NCBI RefSeq assembly: GCF_050908995.1 | Contig: NC_135126.1 | Coordinates: forward strand, 3,534,001-3,598,000 | Direction: 5' to 3' | DNA length: 64,000 nucleotides | From: Andrena cerasifolii | Lineage: Eukaryota > Arthropoda > Insecta > Hymenoptera > Andrenidae | In this document: positions 50,597-63,000 of the stretch, in pieces | How the letters are laid out: each line of letters starts with the position of its first letter | Position numbering within the stretch: the first letter of the stretch is position 1 | Notes under the pieces: generated by a model | Database searches by the model: none | Told to the model about the DNA's origin: nothing | What the model saw: the letters and a program-made list of their open reading frames with translations, nothing else | Translations under genes and position numbers: made by a program

Positions 50597-52692
50597 TAGC
50601 TGAGTGAAAATGCAAGCTTCTAATTCCGTATCTTTATCAAAGTTCAATTTCAATATCGTTTTCATAGAAGGTACCAAGCGTTCCCACGCACACTGTCGAT
50701 CATAACGTAGTTCTCCCCCAAATTGTCGCGCCAAACATATTCAAACTTTGCTGGGCATTTACCGCGAGCATCGCCGCGCGGTGTTCCCCCAAGACCCTAG
50801 ACACGAGGCAAGGGAGACTTTATGGAAACCCCGTACATCGTTTCAGAGCTATCGACTGTTTAACAGCGCGCTTTTATGGCGCGCCCCCGTGATACTGACG
50901 GCTAGATGGTTGTGCCAGCCGCGGGGATACGCTGCGACACCGTAAACCCTTATACCCGTCTGTCCTCCTGTCTTTCTGTAACGTCAGAACAGCGACTATT
51001 TGTTCGGCGAACGACAACTCTCGAGCACCGACGCGATGACGATTCGGCCGTGTTCAGCTCCTCGCGTTCTTTTACGGGTGCGCGTGAAGTTATAACGTTT
51101 CACGACAGCGTCGCACCGTGCAAATGGAAAACTGCACGTTCCATCGAATGATCTCTGCGCTCCCCTCTTTCCTTTTTATGGAACCCCCGCACAGCGCGCT
51201 TTGGCCTGTCGCGCGCAAATTTCCCCCGTGCAGCGCGAAGAAACTGTTCGTCGCACCCTTCAAATTTCCCCCATGCAGCGCGAAGAAACTATTCGTCGCA
51301 CCCTTCAAATTTCGCGCTCCAAATTAAGCTCTGAGGAACGTGATCCCCGGAGGGATTGGGTGGGTCAGTGTCGCTGTAACAGGCAGTCGGGTGCAATTGT
51401 TACCCCGGCGAGTTGCGGTTTAACGCTAAACTAATTAAGCAGAATTAGAGTGCAGTTACCTGCGAGGCAATTCCATCGGTTATTTTCAACCGGAAATCTG
51501 GAGCGGAGTCGGTCGACCTGAATAGCCGACGTCCCTCAGTATGGAGGAAAACGCCGCAAATCCAATTATAAATTAAGGATCGCGGGAATAGAACTCCTGG
51601 TAAAAGACTCTTCGTGTATTCGCGGCTATCCCGCTCGAATAGCCGAACTTTGTCCTCTTTTCCTTTTTAATGGGCGTTTTCCCGCGGAGCGAAACGAATG
51701 GATCGGCGCAGCAATTTATTTCTACACGGTGAATATGATCTGCGGCCACGTAACGCGCGATTCTCCGAGACAGAAATATCGCCGAGCCTCGCGGCGAGCA
51801 CGCTGAAACCGAGGAAGTAACGAGCTGATGGTTTAATCAGGCCGTCGAATTCTTCGCGATCAATTATCCCGCAACGATGGGGACGTAACAATGCAACACG
51901 ACGACAGCATCTCTCCGAAGCTGCACCTGCGACCGCGTTCCTTTCGCGTGCGACTGCTCGGCGGCTTCGTGCACAGGCACGCGATATTAATAAGCAACGT
52001 CTGGCGTGGCTGCATTAAACAAACAGTCGAAATTACGCTGAACGCGGAGGAGCCGCGCGGTAGACGGTCTGGAATCGAGCGGGGAAAGTGAACAAGTCTG
52101 CAAAAATCGACGAGCCCCTTTGGCCTCTATTCAGGAACACCTGGCCGAGCACCTGCGAATTCTATTTCCCTGAAAACGCGACTCGACCATCGGCCATATC
52201 GTTACCGCGGCCTGGCGTCTAGCACGTGAATGCAGGCCTGGAACGTCATTAAGCAAATCATGCAGACCGGTCTGTCTGAAATTTAATGGGTATTCGCTCT
52301 CCATCGAGCACGCCAGACAGCGGATTTCTTGTTTTCCTCTTTCCCTTTCCTCGTTGCCGGGCCACTTCCACCAGGTACTGCGCACCCGTGAACGCGATAA
52401 ATTATACGATTGTACTTTTTGCACGGGGCCACAGCGTTCGGGCGATTTATGGGCCGCCATTATTCATTATTTTTTCCAAGATTCGTCGGAGGGGGCATGA
52501 ATTAACCCTTTGAGGGCTGATCTCCTTTTCATGCGGGAATTATTCGTCTGAATAAATTCTGCTTGATGACCGCGTAAGTCTGTAATTACGCCATATATTA
52601 TCCGGAGTGAATCGGGGAAAAAGGAGCATACAGCGCTTCGGTTATATGGGGAAGAAGTATCTCGTTAACATTTTTTTTCCACGTGCCCGACG
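50597..52692. other. Intronic stretch without a recognised gene
   Basis: CpG-rich DNA apart from the 45-bp tandem repeat at 51216-51312. A TTAACCCTTTGAGGGC at about 52503 looks like one end of a TTAA-type MITE, but no partner end was found. Confidence 0.45.
51216..51312. repeat. Tandem repeat, 45-bp unit, two copies plus a partial
   Basis: Units at 51216-51260 and 51261-51305 differ at very few positions, and a third copy starts at 51306 but breaks off. Each contains CAGCGCGAAGAAACT and TTCGTCGCACCCTT. The unit is a multiple of three, so a 69-codon + frame (51118-51327) stays open with a repeated SAKKLFVAPFKF peptide. That frame is probably fortuitous. Confidence 0.85.
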
Positions 52693-53780
52693 CACAGTGG
52701 TCCCAAATCGCAAAAAGCTGGCCAAAATTCAATTTTCGAGGTATATAACAGATTTATGCTATTATAGCAGATTTGTTGTATATACATCAGTGCGTCAAAT
52801 GCCGCTTGAATTTCTAAAATATGTTCATTGGTTGTTGAGATATAGGCTGTCAAAGTTGACGAAATTTGATGCTCCTTAATGTCTTGAAAATGGAAGCATG
52901 TTTAATGTGTCAGAGAAAGTTTATCTGAAAAGATCCATATGTGAAACAGTTTACCATTAGAGTAGGTGTTATAAACATAAACTTTCCACAGAGACAAAGT
53001 AAAGTATCTTTGAATTTAACCTTGTAATTCTCTTCTCAATGTATCATAAATCCAAGTCACGTTTTAATAAAATGGAAGGAAAGCAGAGATGAGTGTCACC
53101 GAGTGTCACGCTATAACAAGTTTCTTGATATAAAGTAACATGTCAAGTATGATATCCAATTGAGAAAATTTGCGGAAATTTGCGGTTTTTTAAGATATTT
53201 AAATTTAAAGTGCCAAGTGTATTTAGTATATGAATAAAACAGCATTCGTTATTTCAAACAACACTTATAATTCACAGTTTTTTTTTATTATTTTTGGCAA
53301 TACACTTGCACTATTGTGACCTACTAAACGCAGAAATGTTGAGTTTTTCCACTGGAATCGGAAAAACTAAAATTGTCAAAATAATTTTTAAAAAAGTTTT
53401 GAAATTAACGTTCATATTAAATTCTACATTCTAATTATATCGTTTTAGTTCAAGAATCGTAAAATAATCAATTTTCACAAAAATTAACTTAAAAACAACG
53501 TTTATACCAGGGATATTAGATCCGTCATCTGTTTTTTTTTGCGATTTTGGCTTCAGATTCGTAATCAGCGACCTCGAAACCTGTAGGATACCAAGTTTAC
53601 ACCAAATTTGATATGTTTCTGATATACGGCTCCGCCATACTGGATTCGTCATTTTGTTTTAAAAATCGTGAATTTCAGATTCGTAATCAGCGACCCCAAA
53701 ACCCCCCGAGCACCGATTTCTGAGTAAATTGTAGTACATTTTAAGAGGTTTGCCGCCTTTCAGCGATTTGGAACCACTGT
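52693..53780. mobile_element. Transib-like non-autonomous DNA transposon
   Basis: The ends are CACAGTGGTCCCAAATCGC on the left and the inverse of CACAGTGGTTCCAAATCGC on the right. The flanks are a perfect 5-bp duplication, CGACG at 52688-52692 and CGACG at 53781-53785. A CACAGTG heptamer with a 5-bp GC-rich CGNCG-type duplication is the known signature of Transib, the superfamily related to RAG1 recombination signals. No transposase is left. Two internal copies of a segment with AGATTCGTAATCAGCGACC (about 53545 and 53673) form direct repeats. Boundaries are precise; the superfamily call rests on ends and target site only. Confidence 0.68.
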
Positions 53781-55149
53781 GCGACGTTCGACTCGTCAAC
53801 TGTGCGCCGCAATAGAGGGTTGAAAAGAGAGGCTCTGGTTTTCGATGTCCCGGATCATCTTCCCGCCCAGATATACGCTTCTAAATATAACCGCTGCTTT
53901 CTGCTCGCCAATCAAGAACGACCTCCCCTAATTTATTCATGAGCGATGGTTCGAGCGGCATCGGAGCGCCACCCCTCCGCTCCGCGGCGAGAGCTAACTT
54001 ACCCCAGAAATTGTACGCGCAACTTCTAACGACTCCTGTCGTTATTTCTGACCGAGCGTAACAAGAACGCTCTAACCGTGGCGCACGAACGTATTCAAGA
54101 GCAAGATAGTCCAGGTAAGTTCGGAACTTTAACAGGCCCGCGAGTTACGCGGGGGCTCGTGTCTTCGCGGCGTTTTCGCCCCCGCTCGTGTCCGAAAATT
54201 CACCGTCGATCGATCCACTCCCCCCATCGCGGAAACGAACGGCGAAGAATGCCGTGACGCGGCGTACTTTGTCACGTAATTAAATTCGCGATAGCTGGAA
54301 CGAGCTCTTCCGCGATCTATCGGCCGAAACGGCCAAAAACTATCGCGAGTTTCTACTACATCGCTGGAATACCCGGGGAGCTCCGCAGTCCTATATAAGT
54401 TCGCCCCCCCCAACAATGGGAATTAGCCGCGGCAGTTCGGTTGAACATTTTAATTGCGATCGACCTGGGAAGCATCGTGAGCCCCGGCGACGGGGCACGA
54501 CGGTCGGCCGGCCTGCAGCAGGGAACCACCGTCCAGAACTATCTTCCATCCTGATGTTTGCGAACTAACTCGGCTGACAGGCGGGCCGCACACGCGCGTG
54601 TTTATGCACGTTCGTCTCTGTCGGCGGGACCGGCTTGCACGCGGGATAGATCGCCGGTGACCAGTTGTTAAGGTAGTTCGCCGTGTTTCGTGCCGCTGTC
54701 CGGATCGTAATTCTGCTAATTAAATCGGCCCATCGGTGACAGAGAGGCATGGAGGTACAGGAGAAAAATAGTTTGGCCGACTCATGGAGGATTCACTTTG
54801 TCGCTTGATCACTGGGACATCAGTCAATTCGCTGTAATGGAGTATGATTAGACAGCTGTCATAGGCTTCCGGACTTATGCGTTTTCAATCATTTATTTGG
54901 AAGATTTCTTGTAGCCACGGGGAACTGAATTTTGGGAGTTAGGCTTGATAGTCGTGGAGATGAAGTAATGGCGAAGTACAGCACTGTTTTGTTGACAGTC
55001 TTCCATTCTTCGTCGTTTCCTTCGTTCCTCTTTCTAGGGCCAGGTACCATCAGCCAAGTGTTCCTGCTCTTTTAGTGGTCAGTAAGGTACATGGGGTCCT
55101 GACGCAATCTTTAAACGACTTAGTGTTCGCAGTGATTCACTCGCAGAAT
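53781..55149. other. Intronic stretch without a recognised gene
   Basis: CpG-rich unique-looking DNA. No repeats or conserved coding segments recognised. Confidence 0.45.
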
Positions 55150-55324
55150 TTAATCTTGGGGGGAGCCGAGTTGAACAGATAAAAATATTTTGAATGCGAA
55201 TTCAATAAGATTCATTAGGTGATTATACAAATTTATTTGAAGAATAGAATGCAGTTTTCTTTTCTTCTTACTAAGCCTCTTTTGGGGGGCAGGCCCCCTT
55301 AGCCCCCCTCTGGGTGCGCCACTG
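55150..55324 (-). mobile_element. Possible hAT-like terminus (fragment)
   Basis: Read on the minus strand, the segment begins CAGTGGCGCACCCAGAGGGG then GGCTAAGGGGGCCTGCCCCC, followed by AT-rich DNA. CAGTGGCG ends are typical of many hAT elements. No opposite terminus or 8-bp duplication was found, so it is probably truncated. Confidence 0.35.
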
Positions 55325-58300
55325 AGTGTCCGTGATCCCTGTTTCATTCAAGTACTCTACGTAGTAACTCCAAAGTCGGTAAAAGAACGGAATGCAATCA
55401 AGAGCAGTAAATTGTCTGCTCACTCCCGTCTAAAGCATTCCATTGATCATACCGTTGGCGCGTAATAAAAATTTCCACGGAAGAATATTTAAAAAAAAAA
55501 AAAAGGAATCACGCCACGCGCTGGAAAAGACAAAGGTATCCGCGAAAATAGATGAGCGTTCCATTATACGCGGCTGGGGATTGAGTATGTTGAAGAGGAA
55601 GTAGAAAAGCGAGACAGTGAGAGGGTGTCTGTGGATGGGGGTGAGAGAGAGAGAGAACGAAGGGTGGCCTGCTGGGGTTGGTTGCCGCGCATAAACCCAC
55701 GCTGCGCACAATTACAGTAACTAATCACATTGTTTTCGTAGCAACGACACAGCGTAATACGTCATAACATCCTTGCCAACCCCCCCACCAGCCCCCTGAT
55801 ACTTTACTTAGCCGCGACGCGAGCGTTTCCCCCCTATTCGCCTCGAAACTGTTGGCCAACACGACAGGGAAGTAGGGAATATCTGTTGAGCCACGGTCAA
55901 CGCATCAGTTCCTCGTTCGCGACAGTGACAGACCGACGTAAATGCGTGATATTGTTTATCCATCGCCATAAACCGTCAAGCATGCATCCCCGGCACCCCC
56001 TTTTGTAACGCACGGTCGCGTGATTGTGTTAGAAATAATTCTGGGAGGATAGAGAACGTACAGGAAGAAAGATATTTTACACTAAAACGATTGGTTCCGT
56101 TTCTAGATTTTATTTCTATCAAATTTCCACGTGCTTCTAATTAACAACGGCCTACAAAGGGAACTTATGTCTCTTCTTCTTCACTCCAGTCTTGTTCAGC
56201 TTCGATCTCCAATTCCGCGGAGCCGAGTGGCACCTAACCTGTGACGGATGTTTTCCTTTTTCCTTATCTCCTGTCGTGCCTGAATAACCGCCCCGCTGCG
56301 GATGGTGCCTTCAATTAGCGAGCGTGCGGGGGTGCGTTGGCGTATTAAAAAACTGGCGGCAGACGGCCCGGGCTGAAATGTATTTTAAACGCCGGAGAAA
56401 TTGAAACGGATAAATTAAACGTGGCGGCGCGAACTGTACGGGAAAATAAACTCTCCTTTTTTGGGGGGCGTCAAACGAAGAGGATTCGGTACGACTCTGT
56501 GTCAACGGAGGGTAGACAAACCGAGCTGAGCAAACGCGACGGATGCGCATTGGTTTCGGTTCTCGCGCCAGTATTTTTTTCACCCCCGTAGCCAGCTCCC
56601 TCTCTATTTCATTCTTCTCGTCTATCTTTCTCCCTGTCAGCCTATCCTCTCGTCGAGTCGATCTCTATACAGCCTCGAACGCCGCGAGTTTACGGGCGAA
56701 ACCGTTAAACGATATTTGAAAAATTCGCGACGTGAGCACAGAGATGGAGAGAGAGAGAGAGAGAGAAAGGAGAGACTGCTATCGCTGTAACACAGACCCC
56801 TTCCGACGATCGTTGGATTTATGCGCTGGCGCCGGTGTCAAGTGATAAAACGAGGAAACGACGAGCTTGTTAGTATCGACGATTACGGATCGACAGTGTG
56901 CGGTCATCGAACACCTTTTTTATTACAGTCATTTTTACCATCGGCCTCGGAGGGTTTCGGTTATTCGAGAATTTCGCCATTCGTAAGCCGACGATTTATT
57001 GATCTACGGACTCGTTCATTCGCGAACATTGCGACACGGTTATGCTATTCTTTTTTCACCGCCACACCCCCTCCTGTTTTTTTTTTTTTACCGTGTTTCG
57101 GTACACGTCAAGTTAAACTAGTTGTTGCGTTCCTGTTGTATTCCCTTCTATTTTTTCGCCTTCGTGTTGCGTGCTCGTTTTTCTCAATAGATAGACAATG
57201 TTTCTGCTGCCACGGTGGTTGGGAATTGTTTCAAGGTTCTGAGCGATCCAAGCCTAACCACTTGTGTAAGAATTAATCTTTCCTTATAATTATAATTTTA
57301 CACTCTGAGGTTTCGTAGAGAGTGGAACGTAACATTGGAAAATACAATCATACGTGTATGTGCAGGGAATGAAATAGAGAGAATTCCCTGGTAAGGCGGG
57401 CAAGTAGTAATGCCCAGTATACGATCAGACATAGGCCATTAGTTCCCGGCCGAGGACGTAGCTCACGTTACGCCTCCAATTGAGTTACGAACGTATTACT
57501 ACTTAGTAAGTAGACCATTGTGTAATATTGAATCTAGTACTGTAATCTACCTTCCTGATCATGTTCAGATTCACTCAACTGTATTACCTACGTATATAAT
57601 TGCAGTATTGAAGCTACCAAAACAGACGAACTCCTACTCCACTCGTTAGTTACTTGCAAACTTATTACCAACCCTTTTAATTTTCATTCTGCTCCCCACA
57701 TAACAGGTATTTCTGCATACAGATCGAGTGCACGCCGCCTTCGTATCGCAAAGAACGTTTTCCCACGTCTTTTCTAGCGACCCAAAAATCAATCCCTAAC
57801 ACTCGATCAGTCCCATCGAATACCAACAATTTTTCCGACGATAATCGTCGTCTATTGTTGAACAGACTTCGATTGGCGAGGCACGACGCCTGTTCACGGA
57901 CATGAAACACGGGGATGCGATTATGCGGCGTACAGTGGATGATGTTTAGCACCGATAATGGGCGTTCGCATTAACGATCAGCACCGTACGATTCCGGCTC
58001 GTTAAAGTCATTCGATGACGTCACCAGTTTCGCAGGGTTCAGTTAATCAGTCGACCAGACTACGTCAGACTCGTAGCAGTCTGGCCCAGGGATAATCGTG
58101 TTACCCGGGCGATTCTGATTAGCGACGTTAATTAGAGAATAGCGATGATGCGTTGCGCTGTCGAGAGCTTTCGGTGCCCGATGCTCGGTTCCCAGGCGCT
58201 AGCCTTCCATTTCGCGGAACTTAATTATCCGATTAGTCTACCTACGGAACGCCACGGCGCCCGCGCGCTCCCGGTCCCTTTTCTGCTCTTCAGCTCGCTG

Positions 58301-58860
58301 GCAATCGGTCGCCTCTTCATCGCATTGCTCGTATTTGGACTCGTTCTTGCCACTAGCTTCCTTTTCTGAATCCTGATTACATTGGTGCTCTATGCGGATA
58401 CGGTAGAGGAGCTCGAACGTTGCTGTAAACTTGGGTGCCCTGATCAAGAATTTTAACGATTCTAAACGTTCTGGAGTATCATTATGAAATTGACGCCATA
58501 AATACACGAGGGAGCTTTGCAGGTGCATTTACTATCGTTTCAAGATTTAGAAACGGATGCATCATAATCTACGCTGGGGGTGCTGAAGGAGTTTGAATGA
58601 GCAATAACGCCGTTGATTCCAATCAGTCAGAGGTTGATGAACTGAATGCGATTGGATTGAAGGATGCAATTGTATGGGAATACATGCAGAAGTAGGATTG
58701 AACGTATAAATTACATGAAGTGTATTAAGATATGAAGGACTCAGAATTGAAAACAAAACCAAATTTTTGTTACGAATGGTATACTTTTATTTCTTATAAA
58801 TCGTCATTAGAGTTTGGTGTTGCATTCTTTCTTATAATTTGTGCCACTCAAGCTACTTCC
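55325..58860. other. Intronic stretch without a recognised gene
   Basis: Mixed composition with an A-run near 55491-55504 and GA microsatellites at 55642 and 56746. A 151-codon frame at 56821-57276 has no recognisable domain. Nothing else identified. Confidence 0.4.
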
Positions 58861-58943
58861 CTAGTAGCATTTATTGCTGGCATTTTGATGGCCAACTAAT
58901 TCCCAACTTGGGGATACTGTAGGCTAATCAGAAATGCTACTAG
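58861..58943. mobile_element. Very small element with perfect 12-bp terminal inverted repeats
   Basis: Begins CTAGTAGCATTT and ends AAATGCTACTAG, an exact inversion, over a total of 83 bp. A weaker inverted pair (CCCAACTTGGGG) sits inside. It could be a minimal MITE or a small structured hairpin. No target duplication seen. Confidence 0.42.
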
Positions 58944-59109
58944 AGTTATACTTATTACAATTTTTGCAATACTTTTGCAAAGTACACATATCACGTGCAT
59001 TATATACATCACACTTCACACTTCATAATACTCACACACTGCACTCAACATAGGAACTAGTCGCCTAGCGATCATGCACAATGTGGTAAGTATTCAGGTA
59101 AGTTATTCG

Positions 59110-59740
59110 GCGCCCTGCGAAAACGCAACAAAGTTGCGCAAGACAAATTCATTTCAACAGTGTTGCAAATTAAATCTCGGTGTTCAAGAAATAAAATCCC
59201 GGCTTGCAACTTTGTTGCTTTTCCACAAGAAGTCAAGTTTCGATTTGCAACTTTGCTGCAGGTTAAAGACCACTTGTTTCAAATTCAAATGCCCGATTCT
59301 TGCAACCTGCACGACCCACAAATGGTGGTTTCCCACAATGGGAATTCTAGACGACCCAGAAGGTGAAGCAAAATTTTCTTTCCCCACAAAACGTACTTGC
59401 TCCCGCAAAAAGCAAAGTCTCGGCCACGCAAGCGCTTCTTCTGCCCTTCTTGCAGGTGCAAGAATCGTGCAAACAATTTCGGAACACCTTGTTTTTAAAG
59501 TGCTGCACTTTCAAGAGAAGCAGACTTTCGCGTTGCACCTGCAAGAGAAGTTTTTGACAGTAGACCTCTTTGTTGCACCTGCAACGAAAGCAAAATTTCG
59601 GTTTGCAACGTTATCGAGACCTTTGGGAAGGTAACAATGTTGCAAAGCGGGGTTTTGGTTTACGCACGCGCAAATTCCATGTGCAACATTGTTGAAAATA
59701 ATGGGTCATTTGCAACTTTGTTACGTTTTCGCGGGACGCT
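59110..59740. mobile_element. 631-bp element with 28-bp inverted ends and internal GTTGCAA motifs
   Basis: The left end is GCGCCCTGCGAAAACGCAAC followed by AAAGTTGC. The right end is the inverse of GCGTCCCGCGAAAACGTAAC followed by AAAGTTGC. The interior is packed with variants of TTTGCAACTTTGTTGC in both orientations. A 186-codon + frame (59074-59634) is open across most of it, together with several minus frames. These are most likely a by-product of the repeated motif and not a gene. Superfamily unknown. Confidence 0.65.
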
Positions 59741-59819
59741 TAAAAACGGTTTGCAAACTTATGAATAATATTGTATGTTGTGGATTGTGTGTTGTCTTTT
59801 GAACAGTCGTACATTGTAT

Positions 59820-60062
59820 AAAATATACTTTACAGTGGAGTGACTGTATGTGAGTAGTGAATAGAGGATAGCGACAGGGTAGTGTAAAGCTACTGTAGAC
59901 CTGGTGCAAAAGTACTATAAATGTATTGTGGAAGTACTGTAAAAGTAGTGCAAGTGTAGTGGGTAAGTTGTGTCGAAGTAGTGTTAAACTTTCTTGGGAT
60001 GTGGTGTAGAAGTAGTGTTTAGGTTGTGCGGAATGTGGTGTATAAGTATTATACGAGACGTA
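59820..60062. repeat. Degenerate GTAGTGT-type simple repeat
   Basis: A G/T/A-rich stretch with many imperfect copies of GTAGTGTA, GAAGTAGTG and GTGGTGTA, depleted in C on the + strand. The lack of C removes most minus-strand stops in one frame and explains the 117-codon minus frame at 59721-60074. Period is irregular, roughly 10-18 nt. Confidence 0.55.
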
Positions 60063-63000
60063 ACTGAGTGGCATAGCCCATAGTAGTCATAGTGTCAGTG
60101 TAATATCGAACTAGTGGGTGTCGTGTACAAATATTACAATTGCTATTAGTATTGAATGTGGAGTAATGTGTATCGTACAATGTACACTGTTATGCCGTTT
60201 CCTGCAAAGTTTACTCTAATCTAATCTCTAATTGCAATGTGCTATTTATAAATTAACAATATGCATAGTACTGTGAAGGTGTTCAACGATGAGAAGCAAA
60301 TGCTTCGTCTCCATAAAGAGATAATCCGTGAAACACTTTTGTATATAACTGATGACTAGCAGAAATGTAATGTGAGACGTCAATTATATATAATCGATCG
60401 GATATATTTAACAAAATGGTGCTAGAAGCACGGAGGATTGTAGGTGTAATATTACCGTGTCGATTGCATCCGCAGTGAGTCTAATAATATAGTAGAAATT
60501 AGTTCAAACCCCTGTCTACACATTCTTCGTGTACCTACGTGTCGTGACACTTCCACGAATATTTTAATAAATGTTTTAAACCAGAATGGGTTTCGGAAGA
60601 CTGTTAGACTTTTGATGCAGCAACGGCACAACCGTTTCGCTGACATCGCCGTTTATTTTCCCAGTTAAGCCACCCTTTCCTGCAACCAAAGTGGATGGCG
60701 ACGAAAAGGCGGCAGATACGGGCAGGCCGTGGCCGTAAGGAATAATTGAAACGTCGGAGATGTTTGATTCATTTCCCGCGGCTTTTCTTCTCATTTTACA
60801 CAGAGCCCCCCCGCGGATTGGTGGCGCGGTCAGGATTCTTCGACGGGGCGCGGCAGGGGCGAGAATGGGAGAAGAAAGGGGCGGAAGGAGACGCGGACGG
60901 GGGTTAGAGGAGACAGAAGCCGCGGAAGATCGCGCGATACGACATGAGAAACGTCAAAGACTACGGTATATCTGATTGGACGGGACGTCTAGGCTCTATA
61001 GGAATGCACTTATCCGATTGGCTCTGCAATTCAGCCGTGTCAGCTTCTTTTCCCGATGCGTCGTACCCTGTCTCGCCCCCTCGGTGCCTCTCGCCCCTTC
61101 CTGCGCCCCCATTCGATAGACAACCACCCACCGCGCGCGGCTGATTCTGTTCTACGAACTTTCATATCAGATAGGATTTGAATTTCCTTAAAATAGAGGA
61201 CCGTCGCCATGCCTCATGCACGATTCCTTTCCGTCTCCCCTTTCTTTTCCTCTTCGTAACGCCCGCTGAACAGGTCCCATTGACGCATAAATGTGAAAGT
61301 TTGCCGTCGTTGGGTCATAGGAAATTTAAACATCGCAACTGGATTCACCCGAGAAACCAAGCCTGTTTAGCCGATTCTTCTCGCGTTCTTCGTTCCGGCT
61401 GCATGTTTCGACCTCCTTAAGGGATTTCTGCCCGCTTATATCGGGAGAAACTCCACTATCGTTTCATATTCAACGGATTTCGAAAGCGCGATGCAAATGA
61501 AAAATGTATCGTAGGCGGCTACTGTTTCGGTGGCCCTGCACGCCTTGGTGAACTACGGGCGAACGTTTCCCCGCTGAAGTTTTCTACTCGTACTTGCTTC
61601 CACTTACTTCCGTACGTTGAGACGACTTTAACTTATCTCTTTTGATGCATTTCCCTTCGCTCCTAGTATTTCAAAACGGAAACTAGAACAAAAATGCAAA
61701 CCGAACCAGCAGCGAAACTCGGCGCTGAAATAGTCTGGCGAGAAACGACATATACTACTTACAAGTGAGAAATTCCATTCAACGTCGCGCGGCCGACCCT
61801 TTAGCGCCCAGATCACGTTCAAATTTGTTGGCAACGCACATTCTATCGCCAGAGAAGAGATCCTAACGATCGTAAATATAGTCGAAACTAGCTTGGAGTT
61901 TCATTAGCCGGGATAATGTGTTTACTACCGTTCCAGCAATACGCGGCTGTAACCCTGCGTTACATGTTCGCCGGCAGCCATGAAGCCAGCTGCAACCACC
62001 TTTCCTCATAGTGGCCCTCCCGCCGTATCGTTCCAACGTACGTGCAAACGGTTGTTCGTTCTGGTGAACCTTGGCTGAACCGGTCATGAATAGTGCATGG
62101 TGGCCCATGGTGGTTCATGGGTGGTATGCGCGCTACAGCGTAGCAACCGAGTCGTTCCTTGTGCCTGACAGTGGCCCAGGGTTAGTTCGCAGCGAATTGA
62201 ACAGTACACGTCATCTAATATACAGGGTATCACGCATGTTCCACGATGCGTCATGTCGTTTTGGCTTGACGTTATTTATGACCGCGTTGTGAATGCTTTA
62301 TGTCACTCTGAATTTCGCGATGTTCCCCCTCGAGTGGATTTGAGAACACTTTAGTCTGGTCTGTAATCTCTGCATATACTCTTACGGCTTCCACGATCCT
62401 GTCCCCTCTACCTTCCTTTCTTTCCCTGTCAAGCAAACCCTAATATAGTTAAATTTCACAACAGCAATCCCTATTAAACGTCACCCACTTAATAGCATCA
62501 TATCACTCACCCCGTCGTCCTTTCGGTGTATTAAGATCACTGTTTTCCTTACCTACTCTTCTTTCTAATGTTACTACTTGATTCTATTTTACCTCCTTCC
62601 ACCACCCCTACGTTACAACAGCCTCTGTTCTCCACTTCCCTAATCAACTTGCTGTAATAACCCCCTTATTCATCTCCCAGCTTTGCTCTCTTTCTATTTA
62701 CCTTCCATTTTCCCCATTTCTTCATTCCTCTTAACCCCTTCGCCATCTACTTCTACATCTCGCTTTGCCCATCTCTCTTCCAGTTATACAACCACAGACT
62801 CTAACCCAGACCACCTCTGGGTGCTCCCGTTGCATCCGGCGATGCAAGCCACACATGCACGCACGCACACGCCCGCAGAAACTTCCCCTCTAACTGCTAG
62901 TACGCGTAACGCTCACCACCGTCGAAGTTCAGCCGTATCTCTTGGACCTGTTTGTTTACAGCCTCCAAAGTGTAACTCGTAAAACCCCGAGTGATTTATG

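Noticed and set aside
52503..52520. TTAACCCTTTGAGGGC, considered as another TTAA-type MITE
   Set aside because: No inverted partner end was found within the neighbouring kilobase, so only a possible single terminus remains.
56953..56985. GFGYSRISPF translation, considered as the next Rbp6 exon with RNP1
   Set aside because: RNP1 in this family is GFGFVTF. The residues after GFGY do not continue the RRM, and no phase-2 acceptor is placed correctly.
56821..57276. 151-codon open frame after a GA microsatellite, considered as a nested gene
   Set aside because: The translation is Phe/Ser/Arg-rich with homopolymer-derived Phe runs, has no domain, and has no evident promoter or splice structure.
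59074..59634. 186-codon frame as a possible novel Cys-containing protein
   Set aside because: It sits inside an inverted-repeat element and is kept open by a repeated GTTGCAA-type motif. Several minus frames are open over the same bases for the same reason.
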